Shown: positions 36,526-44,944 of the stretch, piece after piece
Position numbering within the stretch: position 1 is the stretch's first letter
How the letters are laid out: every line of letters begins with the position of its first letter
Made by a program: the position numbers and the translations under genes
The notes under the pieces: model-generated
Databases searched by the model: none
What the model saw: the letters and a program-made list of their open reading frames with translations, nothing else
What the model was told of the DNA's origin: nothing
Assembly (NCBI RefSeq): GCF_023546765.1
Contig: NZ_CP097484.1
Location: 4,124,001-4,188,000, forward strand
Length of the DNA: 64,000 nucleotides
Direction: 5' to 3'
DNA from: Methylobacterium tardum
Lineage (GTDB): Bacteria; Pseudomonadota; Alphaproteobacteria; Rhizobiales; Beijerinckiaceae

Positions 36526-38748
36526 ATGGAGATGAACCAGCCGATCGGCCGGACGCCCCTCGACGACCGGCCCGACGGGCTCGTCGGCAAGCCGCTGAAC
36601 CGGGTCGAAGGCAAGCTCAAGGTCACGGGCCGCGCGCCCTACGCCTACGAGACCCGGGCGCTCGAGAACCCCGCCTACGGCTTCATCGTGCCGGCGACGA
36701 TCGCCTCCGGCACGATCCGCTCGATCGACGCGGAGGCCGCCCGCAAGGCGCCGGGCACGATCCTGGTCCTGACCCATGAGAACGTGCCCGAGCAGGGCGA
36801 GAAGAAGGAGCAGGTCTGGCCGCAGCTCCAGGGAACCGAGGTCAGGTTCTACGGGCAGCCCGTCGCCTTCGTGGTGGCCGAGACCTTCGAGCAGGCCCGC
36901 GCCGCAGCGATGCTGGTCAAGGTCCGGTACGACGCGGCCAAGCCCAAGGGGCTGCTCAAGGACAGCTTGGCGGCCGCCTACGAGCCGAAGCCGGTCAACT
37001 CGCCGCCCGATTCCAAGCTCGGTGATTTCGACGCGGCCTTCGCAGCCGCACCGGTGAAGCTCGACGTGGAATACGTCACGCCGAACCAGATCCACGCGCA
37101 GATGGAGCCGCATGCCACCATCGCTGCCTGGGACGGCGACGGCGTCGTGCTGCACACGTCGAACCAGATGCCGAACCGGGGCCAGAAGGCGCTCGGCTCG
37201 GTGCTGAAGCTGCCGCCCGAGAAGGTGCGGATCGTGAGCCCCTATATCGGCGGCGGCTTCGGCGCGAAGCTCCAGGTCCAGCCGGAAGCCACGCTCGCGA
37301 TCCTGGCTTCGAAGGTCATCCAACGGCCCGTGAAGGTGGCGCTGACCCGGCAGCAGGAATTCCACGTCGCGACCCACCGCACCGACACGATCCAGCGGAT
37401 TCGGCTCGGTGCCGACACGGAGGGGCGCCTCTCGGCGATCAGCCACGAATCCTGGTCCGACACCGCCGAGGGTGACGGCTTCTTCGAGACCTCCGCCAAC
37501 GTCACCCGCTCGCTCTACGCGGCGCAGAACCGCGTGACGCGTCACCGACTCGTGAACCTCAACATGCCCATCGCCTCGTCGATGCGTGCCCCCGGCGAGG
37601 CCGTGGGCCAGCTCGCCTTCGAGTGCGCCATGGACGAGCTGGCCGAGCAGCTGAAGGTCGATCCGATCGAGCTGCGGGTGCGCAACGAGCCGGCCGAGGA
37701 TCCCGAGAAGAGGGTGCCGTTCTCCACGCGCCAGCTCGTGCCCTGCATGCGCGAGGGCGCCCGCCTGTTCGGCTGGGACAAGCGGCAGACGGCGGGCAGC
37801 CGGCGCGAGGGCAACTGGCTCGTCGGCATGGGCATGTCGGCCGCCGCCCGCCTCAACCCGCTGATGCCGTCCGCCGCCAAGGTGCGGCTCGGGCCGGACG
37901 GCGTGCTGGTGGTGCGGATGGCGATGACCGATCCCGGCACCGGCACCTACACGATCCTCACCCAGATCGCCGGCGAGATGCTGGGGCTGCCGCCCGAGCG
38001 CGTGCGGGTCGAGATGGGGGATACCGATTTTCCCTTCGCCTCCGGGTCCGGCGGCTCGTTCGGCGCCGCCTCGGCCGGCTCGGCCCTGTACGTGGCCTGC
38101 GACAACCTCCGTCTGGCCCTGCTCAAGGCCGGGGACCTCAACCCGGACGGGGCGACGTTCCGCGACGGCGCGGTCACGTCGGGCAACCGCACGGAGGCGC
38201 TCACCGACCTCGCCGGCTCGGGGCTGGAAGCGGCGGGTGAGATCAAGCCCGGCGAGATGAAGCAGAAGTTCTCGCAGTATTCCTACGGCGCCCACTTCGC
38301 CGAGGTCGGTGTCGACGTCGATACCGGCGAGATCCGGCTGCGGCGGATGCTCGGCGTCTTCACCGGCGGGCGCATCCTCAACGCCAAGACCGCGCGCAGC
38401 CAGGCAATCGGCGGCATGACCTTCGGGGTCGGCGCGGCGCTGATGGAGGATGCGGTGGTCGATCCGCGCTACAGCTACTTCGTCAACCACGACATGGCCG
38501 AGTACCACGTGCCCGTGCACGCCGATCTGCCGGAAATCGACGCGGTGTTCCTGCCCGAGCTCGGCGACAAGGCGAACCCGCTGAAGAGCAAGGGCCTCGG
38601 CGAACTCGGCATCTGCGGCGCCGGCGCATCGCTCGCCAACGCCATCTACAACGCCACCGGGATCCGGGTCCGGGAGTACCCGCTGACCCTCGACAAGATG
38701 CTCAAGGGCTTCGAGGAGCAGGAGGGACAGGCGCAGCGGCGGACGTGA
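36526..38748 (+). CDS. paoC: Aldehyde dehydrogenase molybdenum subunit, PaoC-like
   Basis: A 740-residue molybdopterin (MCD) catalytic subunit. Conserved regions include FYGQPVAFVVAETFEQARAA, PHATIAAWDGDGVVLHTSNQ, IGGGFGAKLQVQPEA, RAPGEAVGQLAFECAMDELA, SGSGGSFGAASAGSA and, near the C-terminus, KGLGELGICGAGASLANAIY, where the Glu is the catalytic base. No own signal peptide. The C-terminus is close to the E. coli PaoC end. PaoD (the chaperone) is not in the window. The next gene, 95 bases on, is an acyl-CoA ligase. Confidence 0.94.
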   Translation: MEMNQPIGRTPLDDRPDGLVGKPLNRVEGKLKVTGRAPYAYETRALENPAYGFIVPATIASGTIRSIDAEAARKAPGTILVLTHENVPEQGEKKEQVWPQLQGTEVRFYGQPVAFVVAETFEQARAAAMLVKVRYDAAKPKGLLKDSLAAAYEPKPVNSPPDSKLGDFDAAFAAAPVKLDVEYVTPNQIHAQMEPHATIAAWDGDGVVLHTSNQMPNRGQKALGSVLKLPPEKVRIVSPYIGGGFGAKLQVQPEATLAILASKVIQRPVKVALTRQQEFHVATHRTDTIQRIRLGADTEGRLSAISHESWSDTAEGDGFFETSANVTRSLYAAQNRVTRHRLVNLNMPIASSMRAPGEAVGQLAFECAMDELAEQLKVDPIELRVRNEPAEDPEKRVPFSTRQLVPCMREGARLFGWDKRQTAGSRREGNWLVGMGMSAAARLNPLMPSAAKVRLGPDGVLVVRMAMTDPGTGTYTILTQIAGEMLGLPPERVRVEMGDTDFPFASGSGGSFGAASAGSALYVACDNLRLALLKAGDLNPDGATFRDGAVTSGNRTEALTDLAGSGLEAAGEIKPGEMKQKFSQYSYGAHFAEVGVDVDTGEIRLRRMLGVFTGGRILNAKTARSQAIGGMTFGVGAALMEDAVVDPRYSYFVNHDMAEYHVPVHADLPEIDAVFLPELGDKANPLKSKGLGELGICGAGASLANAIYNATGIRVREYPLTLDKMLKGFEEQEGQAQRRT

Positions 38749-38843
38749 TCCGGAGCTGCTGCGCGCGGCACCCCGCCGAAGGTTGACGGACAGGCGCCCA
38801 GGCAGGACACCCGGCCAAAAGCCCGAATGCGGGGGAGTGCCCG

Positions 38844-40387
38844 GTGCCCGAGAGCCTGTCCAACGACCGCCAGCCGCCCGCGCGGTTCAACGCCGCGCGG
38901 TACTGCCTCGCCGAGAACGCGCGCCTGCGCGCCGACAAGACCGCCCTCGTTCTGGTCGGGGACGGGACGGCCGACCGCCTCAGCTTCGGCGCGGTGGAGC
39001 GTTCGGCGCGCGCGATCGCGGCGGGCCTCCTCGGTCTGGGGCTCAAGCCCGGCGACCGGGTGATGATCCGGATGGGCAACGAGGCCGATTACGTCCTCGT
39101 CTATTTCGGCGCGCTGGCGGCCGGCCTCGTCGCCCTGCCCTCCTCGCCGCAGCTCACCGAGGCCGAGGCGGCGTTCCTGATGGAGAATTCCGCCGCCGCC
39201 GCCGTTGTGGTCGGCAGCGGCTGCACGGTCGCACCCGAAGCCCTGGGCGACCGCATCCTGCTCGACGCCGCCGCCATCGCGCGGATGAAGGCGGGGCCGC
39301 CCCTGCCCGACTACACCGACACCGCCGCCGACGATCCGGCGATGCTGATCTACACCTCCGGCACCACCAGCCGGCCCAAGGGCGTGCTTCACGCCCACCG
39401 CGCCGCCTACGGCCGCCGGCCGATGCTCGACCACTGGCTCGGACTCTCCGAGTCCGACGTGATGCTGCACATGCCGGCACCATGAACTGGACCTACACGC
39501 TGGGCGTGGGCCTCAGCGATCCGTGGTCGGTGGGCGCCACCGCGGTGCTCTACAACGGACCGCGCGATCCCGCGGTCTGGCCGCGCCTGATCGCGCAGTA
39601 CGGCGCCACCCTGTTCGCCGCCGTCCCGACGCTCTACCGCCAGATCCTCAAGTACGGCGATCTCGGCGCGCACGACTTGTCGAGCCTGCGCCATGGCTGC
39701 ACTGCGGGGGAGCCGCTCCCGGTCGAGTTGCTCGACGCCTGGACGCGCGCGACGGGCAAGCCCCTCTACGAAGCGCTCGGGATGAGCGAGATCTCGACCT
39801 ACATCTCCAGCGGCCCGACGATCCCGGTGCGGCCCGGCTCGCCCGGCAAGCCGCAACCCGGCCGGCGGGTGGCGATCCTCCCAACGGAGGGCGATGCCGT
39901 TCCTCTGCCGGCGGGCGAAACCGGCCTGCTCGCCGTCCATCGGTCCGAGCCGGCGCTGATGCTGGGCTACTGGAACCGCCCCGACGAGGAGGCCGAGGTG
40001 ATGCGCGGCGAGTGGTTCGTCGGCGGCGACCTCGCGCGGCTCGACGCGGACGGCTACCTCTGGTTCGAGGGCCGCAACAACGATCTGATGAAGGCGATGG
40101 GCTACCGGGTCTCGCCCAACGAGGTCGAGGTGGTGCTCTCCGCCCATCCCGCGGTGGCCGAGGTCGGCGTAGCCGAGTTGCCGGTGCGGGCCGACGTCTC
40201 GGTGATCTGCGGTTTCGTGGTACTCCAGCCCGACGCCGAGCCCGACGCCGCGGCCCTGCTCGCGTGGTGCGCCGAGCGGCTTGCCGCGTACAAGCGCCCG
40301 CGCGAGATCCGCTTCCTCGACGCCCTGCCGCGTACGGCGAACGGGAAAGTTCAGAGGAAGCGCTTGGCCGAGACCGTGTCACGGTGA
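38844..40387 (+). pseudogene. AMP-forming acyl/aryl-CoA ligase, apparent frameshift
   Basis: Adenylate-forming ligase of the benzoate-CoA ligase type, 514 residues if restored. The first frame (ATG 38844 to ~39473) holds IYTSGTTSRPKGVLHAHRAA, the AMP-binding P-loop motif; the second (~39474 to 40387) holds MNWTYTLGVGLSDPW, YEALGMSEISTYIS, GYWNRPDEE, WFVGGDLARLDADGYL and PRTANGKVQRKRL with the catalytic Lys. The break at CACATGCCGGCACCATG (about 39468-39484) stops the first frame at TGA; one extra base restores it. It follows paoC, so it could activate acids made by PaoABC. Confidence 0.88.
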
Positions 40388-40446
40388 GGAGCCCGGTACG
40401 GGTGCGATCCGCGGCTCCGGTTCGCCGCCTCGCAGCCGTTCCATCC

Positions 40447-40560
40447 CGTCATCCCGGGGCCGCGCAGCGGAGCCCGGAATCCAGAGCCTCTGCCGCTGCA
40501 CGATCCTGGCGCGTCGGTGCGTCTGGATTCCGGGCTCGCCTGCGGCGCCCCGGAATGACG
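40447..40560. repeat. Intergenic repeat family C, full palindromic copy
   Basis: Left arm CGTCATCCCGGGGCCGCGCA plus GCGGAGCCCGGAATCCAGA; right arm TCTGGATTCCGGGCTCGCCT plus GCGGCGCCCCGGAATGACG, largely complementary. A core with TGCACGATCCTGGCGCGTCG separates them. It lies between the convergent CoA ligase and mgtE and could form a long hairpin acting as a bidirectional terminator. Confidence 0.78.
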
Positions 40561-40607
40561 GCGCGGGTTCACGAGCCACAGAGGGGCCGCGCCCGGCGTA
40601 GACGCCC

Positions 40608-41978
40608 CTACAGCAGCGTCCCGCGCAGGATCAGCAGCGCCACCGAGAAGTAGATGACGAGTCCGGTCACATCGACCAGGGTCGCCACGAACGGCGCCGA
40701 GGCGGTGGCCGGATCGAAGCCGATCCGCTGGAGCAGGAACGGCAGCATCGAGCCGGACAGCGACCCGAACGTCACGATCCCGACGAGCGCCGCGCCGACC
40801 GTGGCGGCGACCAGCGGCCAGTGCTCGCCGTAATCGTAGAGGCCGAGCTTCTGCCAGGCCACGATCCGGATCACCGCGATGATGCCGAGGATCGCTCCGA
40901 GGAAGATCCCGGTCGGCAATTCGCGCAAGGCCACCCGCCACCAGTCGCGCAGGCGGATCTGGTGCAGCGCCAGCGCCCGGATCAGCAGCGAGGTCGCCTG
41001 CGAGCCGGAATTGCCGCCCGAGCTCATGATCAGCGGGATGAACAGCGTCAGGACGATCGCCTTCTCCAGCTCGCCCTCGAAGCCCTGCATGGCCGAGGCG
41101 GTCAGCATCTCCGACAGGAACAGCGCGCACAGCCAGCCGGCCCGCTTCCGGATCATCGTGAAGAAGCCGATATCCATGTAGGGCTCGGGGAGCGCCTCCA
41201 TGCCGCCGAAGCGCTGCACGTCCTGCGTCTGCTTCTCGATCATCGCGTCGATCATGTCGCCGACCGTGACGATGCCGATCACGTGGCCGACCGCATCGAC
41301 CACCGGTAGCGCCAGCAGGTCGTACTTGGAGATCAGCCGGGCCGCCTCCTCGCGGCTCGCCGTCGGCGAGACGGCGAGCGGCCGCCGCCCGGGCGCGACG
41401 CTCAGCACGTTGTCGTTCGGGTCCCCCGAGATCAGCCGGCGCAGGGGCACCGCCTTGGTGAGGGCGCGGGTTCGGGGATCGAGCACGAAGATCGCGTAGA
41501 TGGTCTCGCGGGTCTTCTCGACGTGGCGGATGTGCTCCAGGGTCTGGCCGACCGTCCAGGTGCCCGGCACGGTGACGAACTCGGTGGTCATCAGCGAGCC
41601 GACCGTCTCCTCGCCGTAGGCCGAGAGCCGGTCCACGGCGCCCCGGGTCTCGGCATCGAGGCGGGCGCGCAGGTCGGAGCGGCCCGGCTCCTCGATCTCG
41701 CGGAACACGTCGGTCACCCGGTCGGCCGACATGCCCGACAGGTAGCCCGCGACCCGGTCGCGCGGCAGCATCTCGATGATGTCGGCGACGCAGTCGAGCT
41801 CCGGCTGGTCGAGCACCTCGATCGCCCGCTCCATCGGCAGGCCCAGCAGGATGGCGGCGGCGACCTCGGGAGCCTCGTCGTTGAGCTTCTCGGCGATGTC
41901 GGGGGCGCGCTCATCCGAGAGCCGCGCGGCCAGCACGGACGGGTCAACGCGCGTGTCGAAGAGGGCGATCTCGTTCAT
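40608..41978 (-). CDS. mgtE: Magnesium transporter MgtE
   Basis: A 456-residue Mg2+ channel. An N-terminal superhelical domain (residues 1-120, with LGLPMERAIEVLDQ, EMLPRDRVAGYLSGM) precedes two CBS domains (about 130-250, VGSLMTTEFVTVPGTWTVGQ, VVDAVGHVIGIVTVGDM), then five TM segments with the pore-lining IMSSGGNSGSQATSLLIR. The start MNEIALFDTRV at 41978 is preferred over the longer frame. The gene is divergent from pqqA1, leaving 438 bases in between. Confidence 0.94.
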   Translation of the reverse strand: MNEIALFDTRVDPSVLAARLSDERAPDIAEKLNDEAPEVAAAILLGLPMERAIEVLDQPELDCVADIIEMLPRDRVAGYLSGMSADRVTDVFREIEEPGRSDLRARLDAETRGAVDRLSAYGEETVGSLMTTEFVTVPGTWTVGQTLEHIRHVEKTRETIYAIFVLDPRTRALTKAVPLRRLISGDPNDNVLSVAPGRRPLAVSPTASREEAARLISKYDLLALPVVDAVGHVIGIVTVGDMIDAMIEKQTQDVQRFGGMEALPEPYMDIGFFTMIRKRAGWLCALFLSEMLTASAMQGFEGELEKAIVLTLFIPLIMSSGGNSGSQATSLLIRALALHQIRLRDWWRVALRELPTGIFLGAILGIIAVIRIVAWQKLGLYDYGEHWPLVAATVGAALVGIVTFGSLSGSMLPFLLQRIGFDPATASAPFVATLVDVTGLVIYFSVALLILRGTLL

Positions 41979-42416
41979 GGCCTCGCCTCGTGGGTTACGA
42001 GACGACGCGTCGCCGGTCATCCTGGGTCAGGGCCGTGGCCGGCAGCCGCGCCGGTCGCCCCGCGGCCAGGCCTCTCAGCGGCTCAGGCGGGACGACGGCA
42101 CGGGGCCGGGCACGGCAGGCACGATCGGTCGGGCACGTCGCTTCGCGGGTCGCTGCTGAATGGGAGCACGGCGTCGCCGGAGACGATGTCGCGCGGCTGC
42201 GTCGTGCGCCCGCGCGGAAAGCCCGTCAAGCCGAAACCGTTCCCGATTCCGCGCCTTCCGACCATCCGCCTCACTCCGCGCGCGGGTGTCACACCGCGGC
42301 ACCAGCGTGCGCCCCGATCAGGGCCGCGTCCCTATGAGAAATATAAGTGTTGCGCTCGCTTGTATTGCGTCCAAGATATTGCCTATATGCACTCAGCAAC
42401 AGCGAGGAGAAACGCC
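41979..42416. promoter_or_regulatory. 438-base region between mgtE and pqqA1, with candidate pqqA promoter
   Basis: The mgtE side is GC-rich, with ORFs I cannot support. From about 42330 the sequence becomes AT-rich (ATGAGAAATATAAGTGTTGC). A candidate -35 TTGTAT (42360-42365) and -10 TATATG (42384-42389) 18 bases apart would start transcription about 20 bases before the pqqA1 ribosome-binding site (GCGAGGAG, 42401-42408). The exact promoter is uncertain. Confidence 0.4.
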
Positions 42417-42506
42417 ATGGCCTGGTCCGCCCCGATCGTGTCCGAGATCTGCGTCGGCATGGAAGTCACCAGCTACGAGTCGGCTGAGATCGACACCTTC
42501 AACTAA
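42417..42506 (+). CDS. pqqA: PQQ precursor peptide PqqA, copy 1
   Basis: A 29-residue peptide, too short for most gene callers. Residues 16 and 20 are the Glu and Tyr (EVTSY) that PqqE crosslinks to form pyrroloquinoline quinone; SEICVGMEVTSYESAEIDTF is the typical core. It is preceded by GAGGAG seven to nine bases before the ATG. Compared with the M. extorquens peptide as I remember it, residues 2 and 4 are Ala and Ser. Copy 2 lies 80 bases downstream and encodes the same peptide, with three synonymous differences, all in the first 25 bases. No other pqq gene is in the window. Confidence 0.95.
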   Translation: MAWSAPIVSEICVGMEVTSYESAEIDTFN

Positions 42507-42517
42507 GTCTCTGCGGT

Positions 42518-42538
42518 CCGAGGCGGATCGTGCCTCGG
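42518..42538 (+). terminator. Hairpin between the two pqqA copies
   Basis: CCGAGGC-GGATCGT-GCCTCGG, a perfect seven-base-pair stem with a seven-base loop, 11 bases after the pqqA1 stop. It has no U-run, so it may be a partial attenuator or an RNA-stabilising/processing structure that sets the ratio of the two cistrons, and not a full terminator. Confidence 0.5.
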
Positions 42539-42586
42539 TCATCGCGGTCTCCAACTAAAATTCCCGAATCTCGTCAGGAGGAAAAC

Positions 42587-42676
42587 ATGGCTTGGTCTGC
42601 CCCGATCGTTTCCGAGATCTGCGTCGGCATGGAAGTCACCAGCTACGAGTCGGCTGAGATCGACACCTTCAACTAA
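42587..42676 (+). CDS. pqqA: PQQ precursor peptide PqqA, copy 2
   Basis: A 29-residue peptide identical to copy 1. The ribosome-binding site is stronger (CAGGAGGAAAAC, AGGAGG at 42577-42582, five bases of spacing). The DNA from residue 9 to the end is identical to copy 1, and the first part differs only at codons 2, 4 and 8, silently. This looks like a recent duplication, or two copies kept alike by gene conversion. A strong terminator follows, so the pair forms a short transcript without pqqB. Confidence 0.95.
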   Translation: MAWSAPIVSEICVGMEVTSYESAEIDTFN

Positions 42677-42696
42677 GTCGGCGACAGCACGGTTTG

Positions 42697-42730
42697 AGCG
42701 CCGCTTCATTCGAAGCGGCGCTTTTCGTTT
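42697..42730 (+). terminator. Strong intrinsic terminator of the pqqA pair
   Basis: AGCGCCGCTTC (42697-42707), loop ATTC, GAAGCGGCGCT (42712-42722), an 11-base-pair perfect stem followed by TTTTCGTTT. It ends the pqqA transcript before the convergent nucleoside transporter gene. Confidence 0.92.
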
Positions 42731-42897
42731 GTGCAGTGTCGTGACCGGCGCATCTAGCGCGTCAGACCTTCCGGCAAGCGACCGTGGGTGCCGCAAACTC
42801 CGGATTGTCGTGCCGGCTGCGCCTACGAGACGCCCAGCCGAACCGGAACGGTTGTTGGATGCCGGCCCCCAAGGACGCTGGGGCCGCCGAGGCCGAA

Positions 42898-44144
42898 TCA
42901 GCTCACGAAGAGCCCCGCGATGGCCGCGCTCGTGAGATTCGAGAGGGACCCCGCCAGGATCGCCCGGAGCCCGTAGCGCGCGACCTCGGAGCGGCGCTCG
43001 GGGACGAGGCTCGAGAAGCTCGCGAGCTGGATCGCGATCGACGCGAAATTCGCGAAGCCGCACAGGGCGAAGCAGACGATGGCCTGCGAGCGCGGGTCGA
43101 GCGTGCCGGCCTTCAGGGTCGGTGACAGGTTGGCGTAGGCGAAGAATTCGTTGAAGGCGAGCTTCTGGCCGATCGCGCCGCCGACCAGCGCCGCGTGCTC
43201 CCACGGCACACCGAGAAGCCACGCCAGGGGGCTCAGCACCCAGCCGAGCACGCCCTCGAACGAGGCGCCGGGATAGCCGAGCCAGCTCCCCGCGGTGCCG
43301 AGAAGCCCGTCCGCCAGCGCGATCAGCCCCACGAAGGCGATCAGCATGGCGCCGACCGAGACGGCCACCGCCAGCCCCTCTGCGTGCCGTCCGCCGCCGC
43401 CTCGATGATGTTGGCGGCACGGGTTTCGCCGAACTCCACCCGGGTGGTGGCGATCCGGGTCGGCTCGGTCGAGGGCATGAGGATCTTGGCGTAGAGCAGG
43501 CCGCCGGGGATCGCCATCACCGAGGCGGCGAGCAGGTAGGTCATCGGGACACCGAGGGCGGCGTAGCCGGCCAGGATCGAGCCCGCCGTCGGCGAGGCGC
43601 CGCTCGACATGACCGCGAACAGCTCGGCCCCGGTCAGGAGCGCGAGGAACGGGCGCAGAGCCACCGCGATCTCGCTCTGGCCGATGGCGATCGTGATGAC
43701 GGCGGCGAAGGACTCGATCGGCGCGGTGCCGAGGATCCGCTGGAGGACCGCACCGAGGCCGCGGGCCAGGGCCTGCATCAGGCCGACATGATAGAGCACC
43801 GCGATCAGGGCCGAGACGTAGAGGATCTGCGGCAGCACGCGCAGCGCCAGGATGAAGCCCGAGCCCCCGAACAGCTCGAACATCTTCGGCTCGGCGAGGC
43901 CGCCGAACAGGAAGGCCGTGCCGCGGTCGCCGTAGGACAGCACCGTCACCACCACGTCGGCGGCCGCAACCAGCGCGGCCTGTCCGGCGGGCAGGAACAG
44001 GACCAGCGCCCCGAGACCCACCTGCAGCGCGAGGGCCGTCAGCACGACCCGCGGGCGGATCGCCCGGCGGTTGGTGGAGAACAGGGCCGCGACGGCGAGC
44101 AGCAGCAGGAGGCTGAGGCTGGCATGGGTCAGGCGGTCGAGCAT
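42898..44144 (-). pseudogene. NupC-family nucleoside transporter, apparent frameshift
   Basis: Concentrative nucleoside:cation symporter (CNT family), about 415 residues if restored. The first frame (44144 to ~43390) has GLGALVLFLPAG, GGSGFILALRVLPQILYVSALIAVLYH and GQSEIAVALRPFL, the CNT signature. The second (~43380 to 42898) has GQKLAFNEFFAYANL, CFALCGFANFASIAIQ and RAILAGSLSNLTSAAIAGLF. They meet near 43385, where GGCACGCAGAG should be GGCACGGCAGAG (one G restored gives DGTAEGLAVAV). Intact motifs on both sides argue for an indel error. It converges on the pqqA terminator. Confidence 0.88.
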
Positions 44145-44201
44145 CGCGTCCTTCGGGTCCGAGCTTGGCCGGCGCTTATGGAAGGTTCGGGCCAGCGACC
44201 G

Positions 44202-44843
44202 TCAATCCGGGCGATCCGGCGCGAGATAGGGGGTGAACAGGTCGCGGACCTGGGCGAAGCCCCAGTCGAGATCGGCCTCGGTCAGCGCGGTACCACCCTG
44301 GGGGCGATGGCTCATCCAGTGGCTGGACACGATCCAGGCATTGTCGATGAGGCGCCCGAGGGCGTCGGGGCCGATCCGGAGCCGCCCGGCTCGCGCCGCC
44401 GCCTCGAAGACGCCGCGGGCCAGTTCCTGGGTCCGCGCCCGCAGCGCATGGACACGCGGGCGCAGGGCCGGCGCGATCTCCACCATGGCGATCCCGTCCC
44501 GGTAGACGCAGCGGTAGCGCCAGATCAGGTCGAACCACGCTCGCTGGTAGGCGAGCAGCGCCTCCGGTGCCGCGGGATCCGCCGGCATTTGGCCGGCGAC
44601 CGCCACGGCCTCCGCCTCGAAGCCCGCGAACATCGCCTCCACGAGGCCACTCTTGCGCGGGAAATGATATTGCAGGTTGCCCTCGCGGATCCCCGTGGCC
44701 GCGGCGATCTCCGCGGTCGTCACCCGGCCCAGGCCGCGGGCGTTGAACAGCGCCAGGCTCACCGCCAGGATCCGGTCGCGCGTGCTCGGCGCGGCCAGGG
44801 CCGGCGCCCGCTCCTCCTTCAGTGATGCTCGGCCCCGCGCCAT
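44202..44843 (-). CDS. TetR-family repressor
   Basis: A 213-residue regulator. The N-terminal HTH (about 20-66) reads STRDRILAVSLALFNARGLG, then TTAEIAAATGIREGNLQYHF, the TetR recognition helix. The C-terminal ligand domain has RYRCVYRDGIAMVEIAPALR and NAWIVSSHWMSHR; it resembles the TetR_C / AcrR-type with a C-terminal Phe/Tyr cap. The gene is divergent from the SDR-esterase-BVMO operon, with a perfect palindrome (44857-44878) in the gap, so it very probably represses that operon and itself. Confidence 0.9.
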   Translation of the reverse strand: MARGRASLKEERAPALAAPSTRDRILAVSLALFNARGLGRVTTAEIAAATGIREGNLQYHFPRKSGLVEAMFAGFEAEAVAVAGQMPADPAAPEALLAYQRAWFDLIWRYRCVYRDGIAMVEIAPALRPRVHALRARTQELARGVFEAAARAGRLRIGPDALGRLIDNAWIVSSHWMSHRPQGGTALTEADLDWGFAQVRDLFTPYLAPDRPD

Positions 44844-44856
44844 CGTCCATCGTCTC

Positions 44857-44878
44857 GTCTAGGGTGTTCACCCTAGAC
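44857..44878. promoter_or_regulatory. Palindromic operator of the TetR gene and BVMO operon
   Basis: GTCTAGGGTG and its exact reverse complement CACCCTAGAC, separated by TT, 14 bases upstream of the tetR start. The 22-base size suits a TetR dimer (one or two dimers), and the position suggests it covers both divergent promoters. Confidence 0.8.
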
Positions 44879-44944
44879 AACCTCCGGAGCGGAGGCTATC
44901 CCTCGTTCAAGGCCCGGACCAACCGGCACGACGGGAGGCACAGC

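Noticed and set aside
35404-38520. 1038-residue open frame on the minus strand opposite paoABC
   Set aside because: Antisense shadow of well-conserved genes in high-GC DNA; composition is low-complexity (V/G/R/H-rich) without domain motifs.
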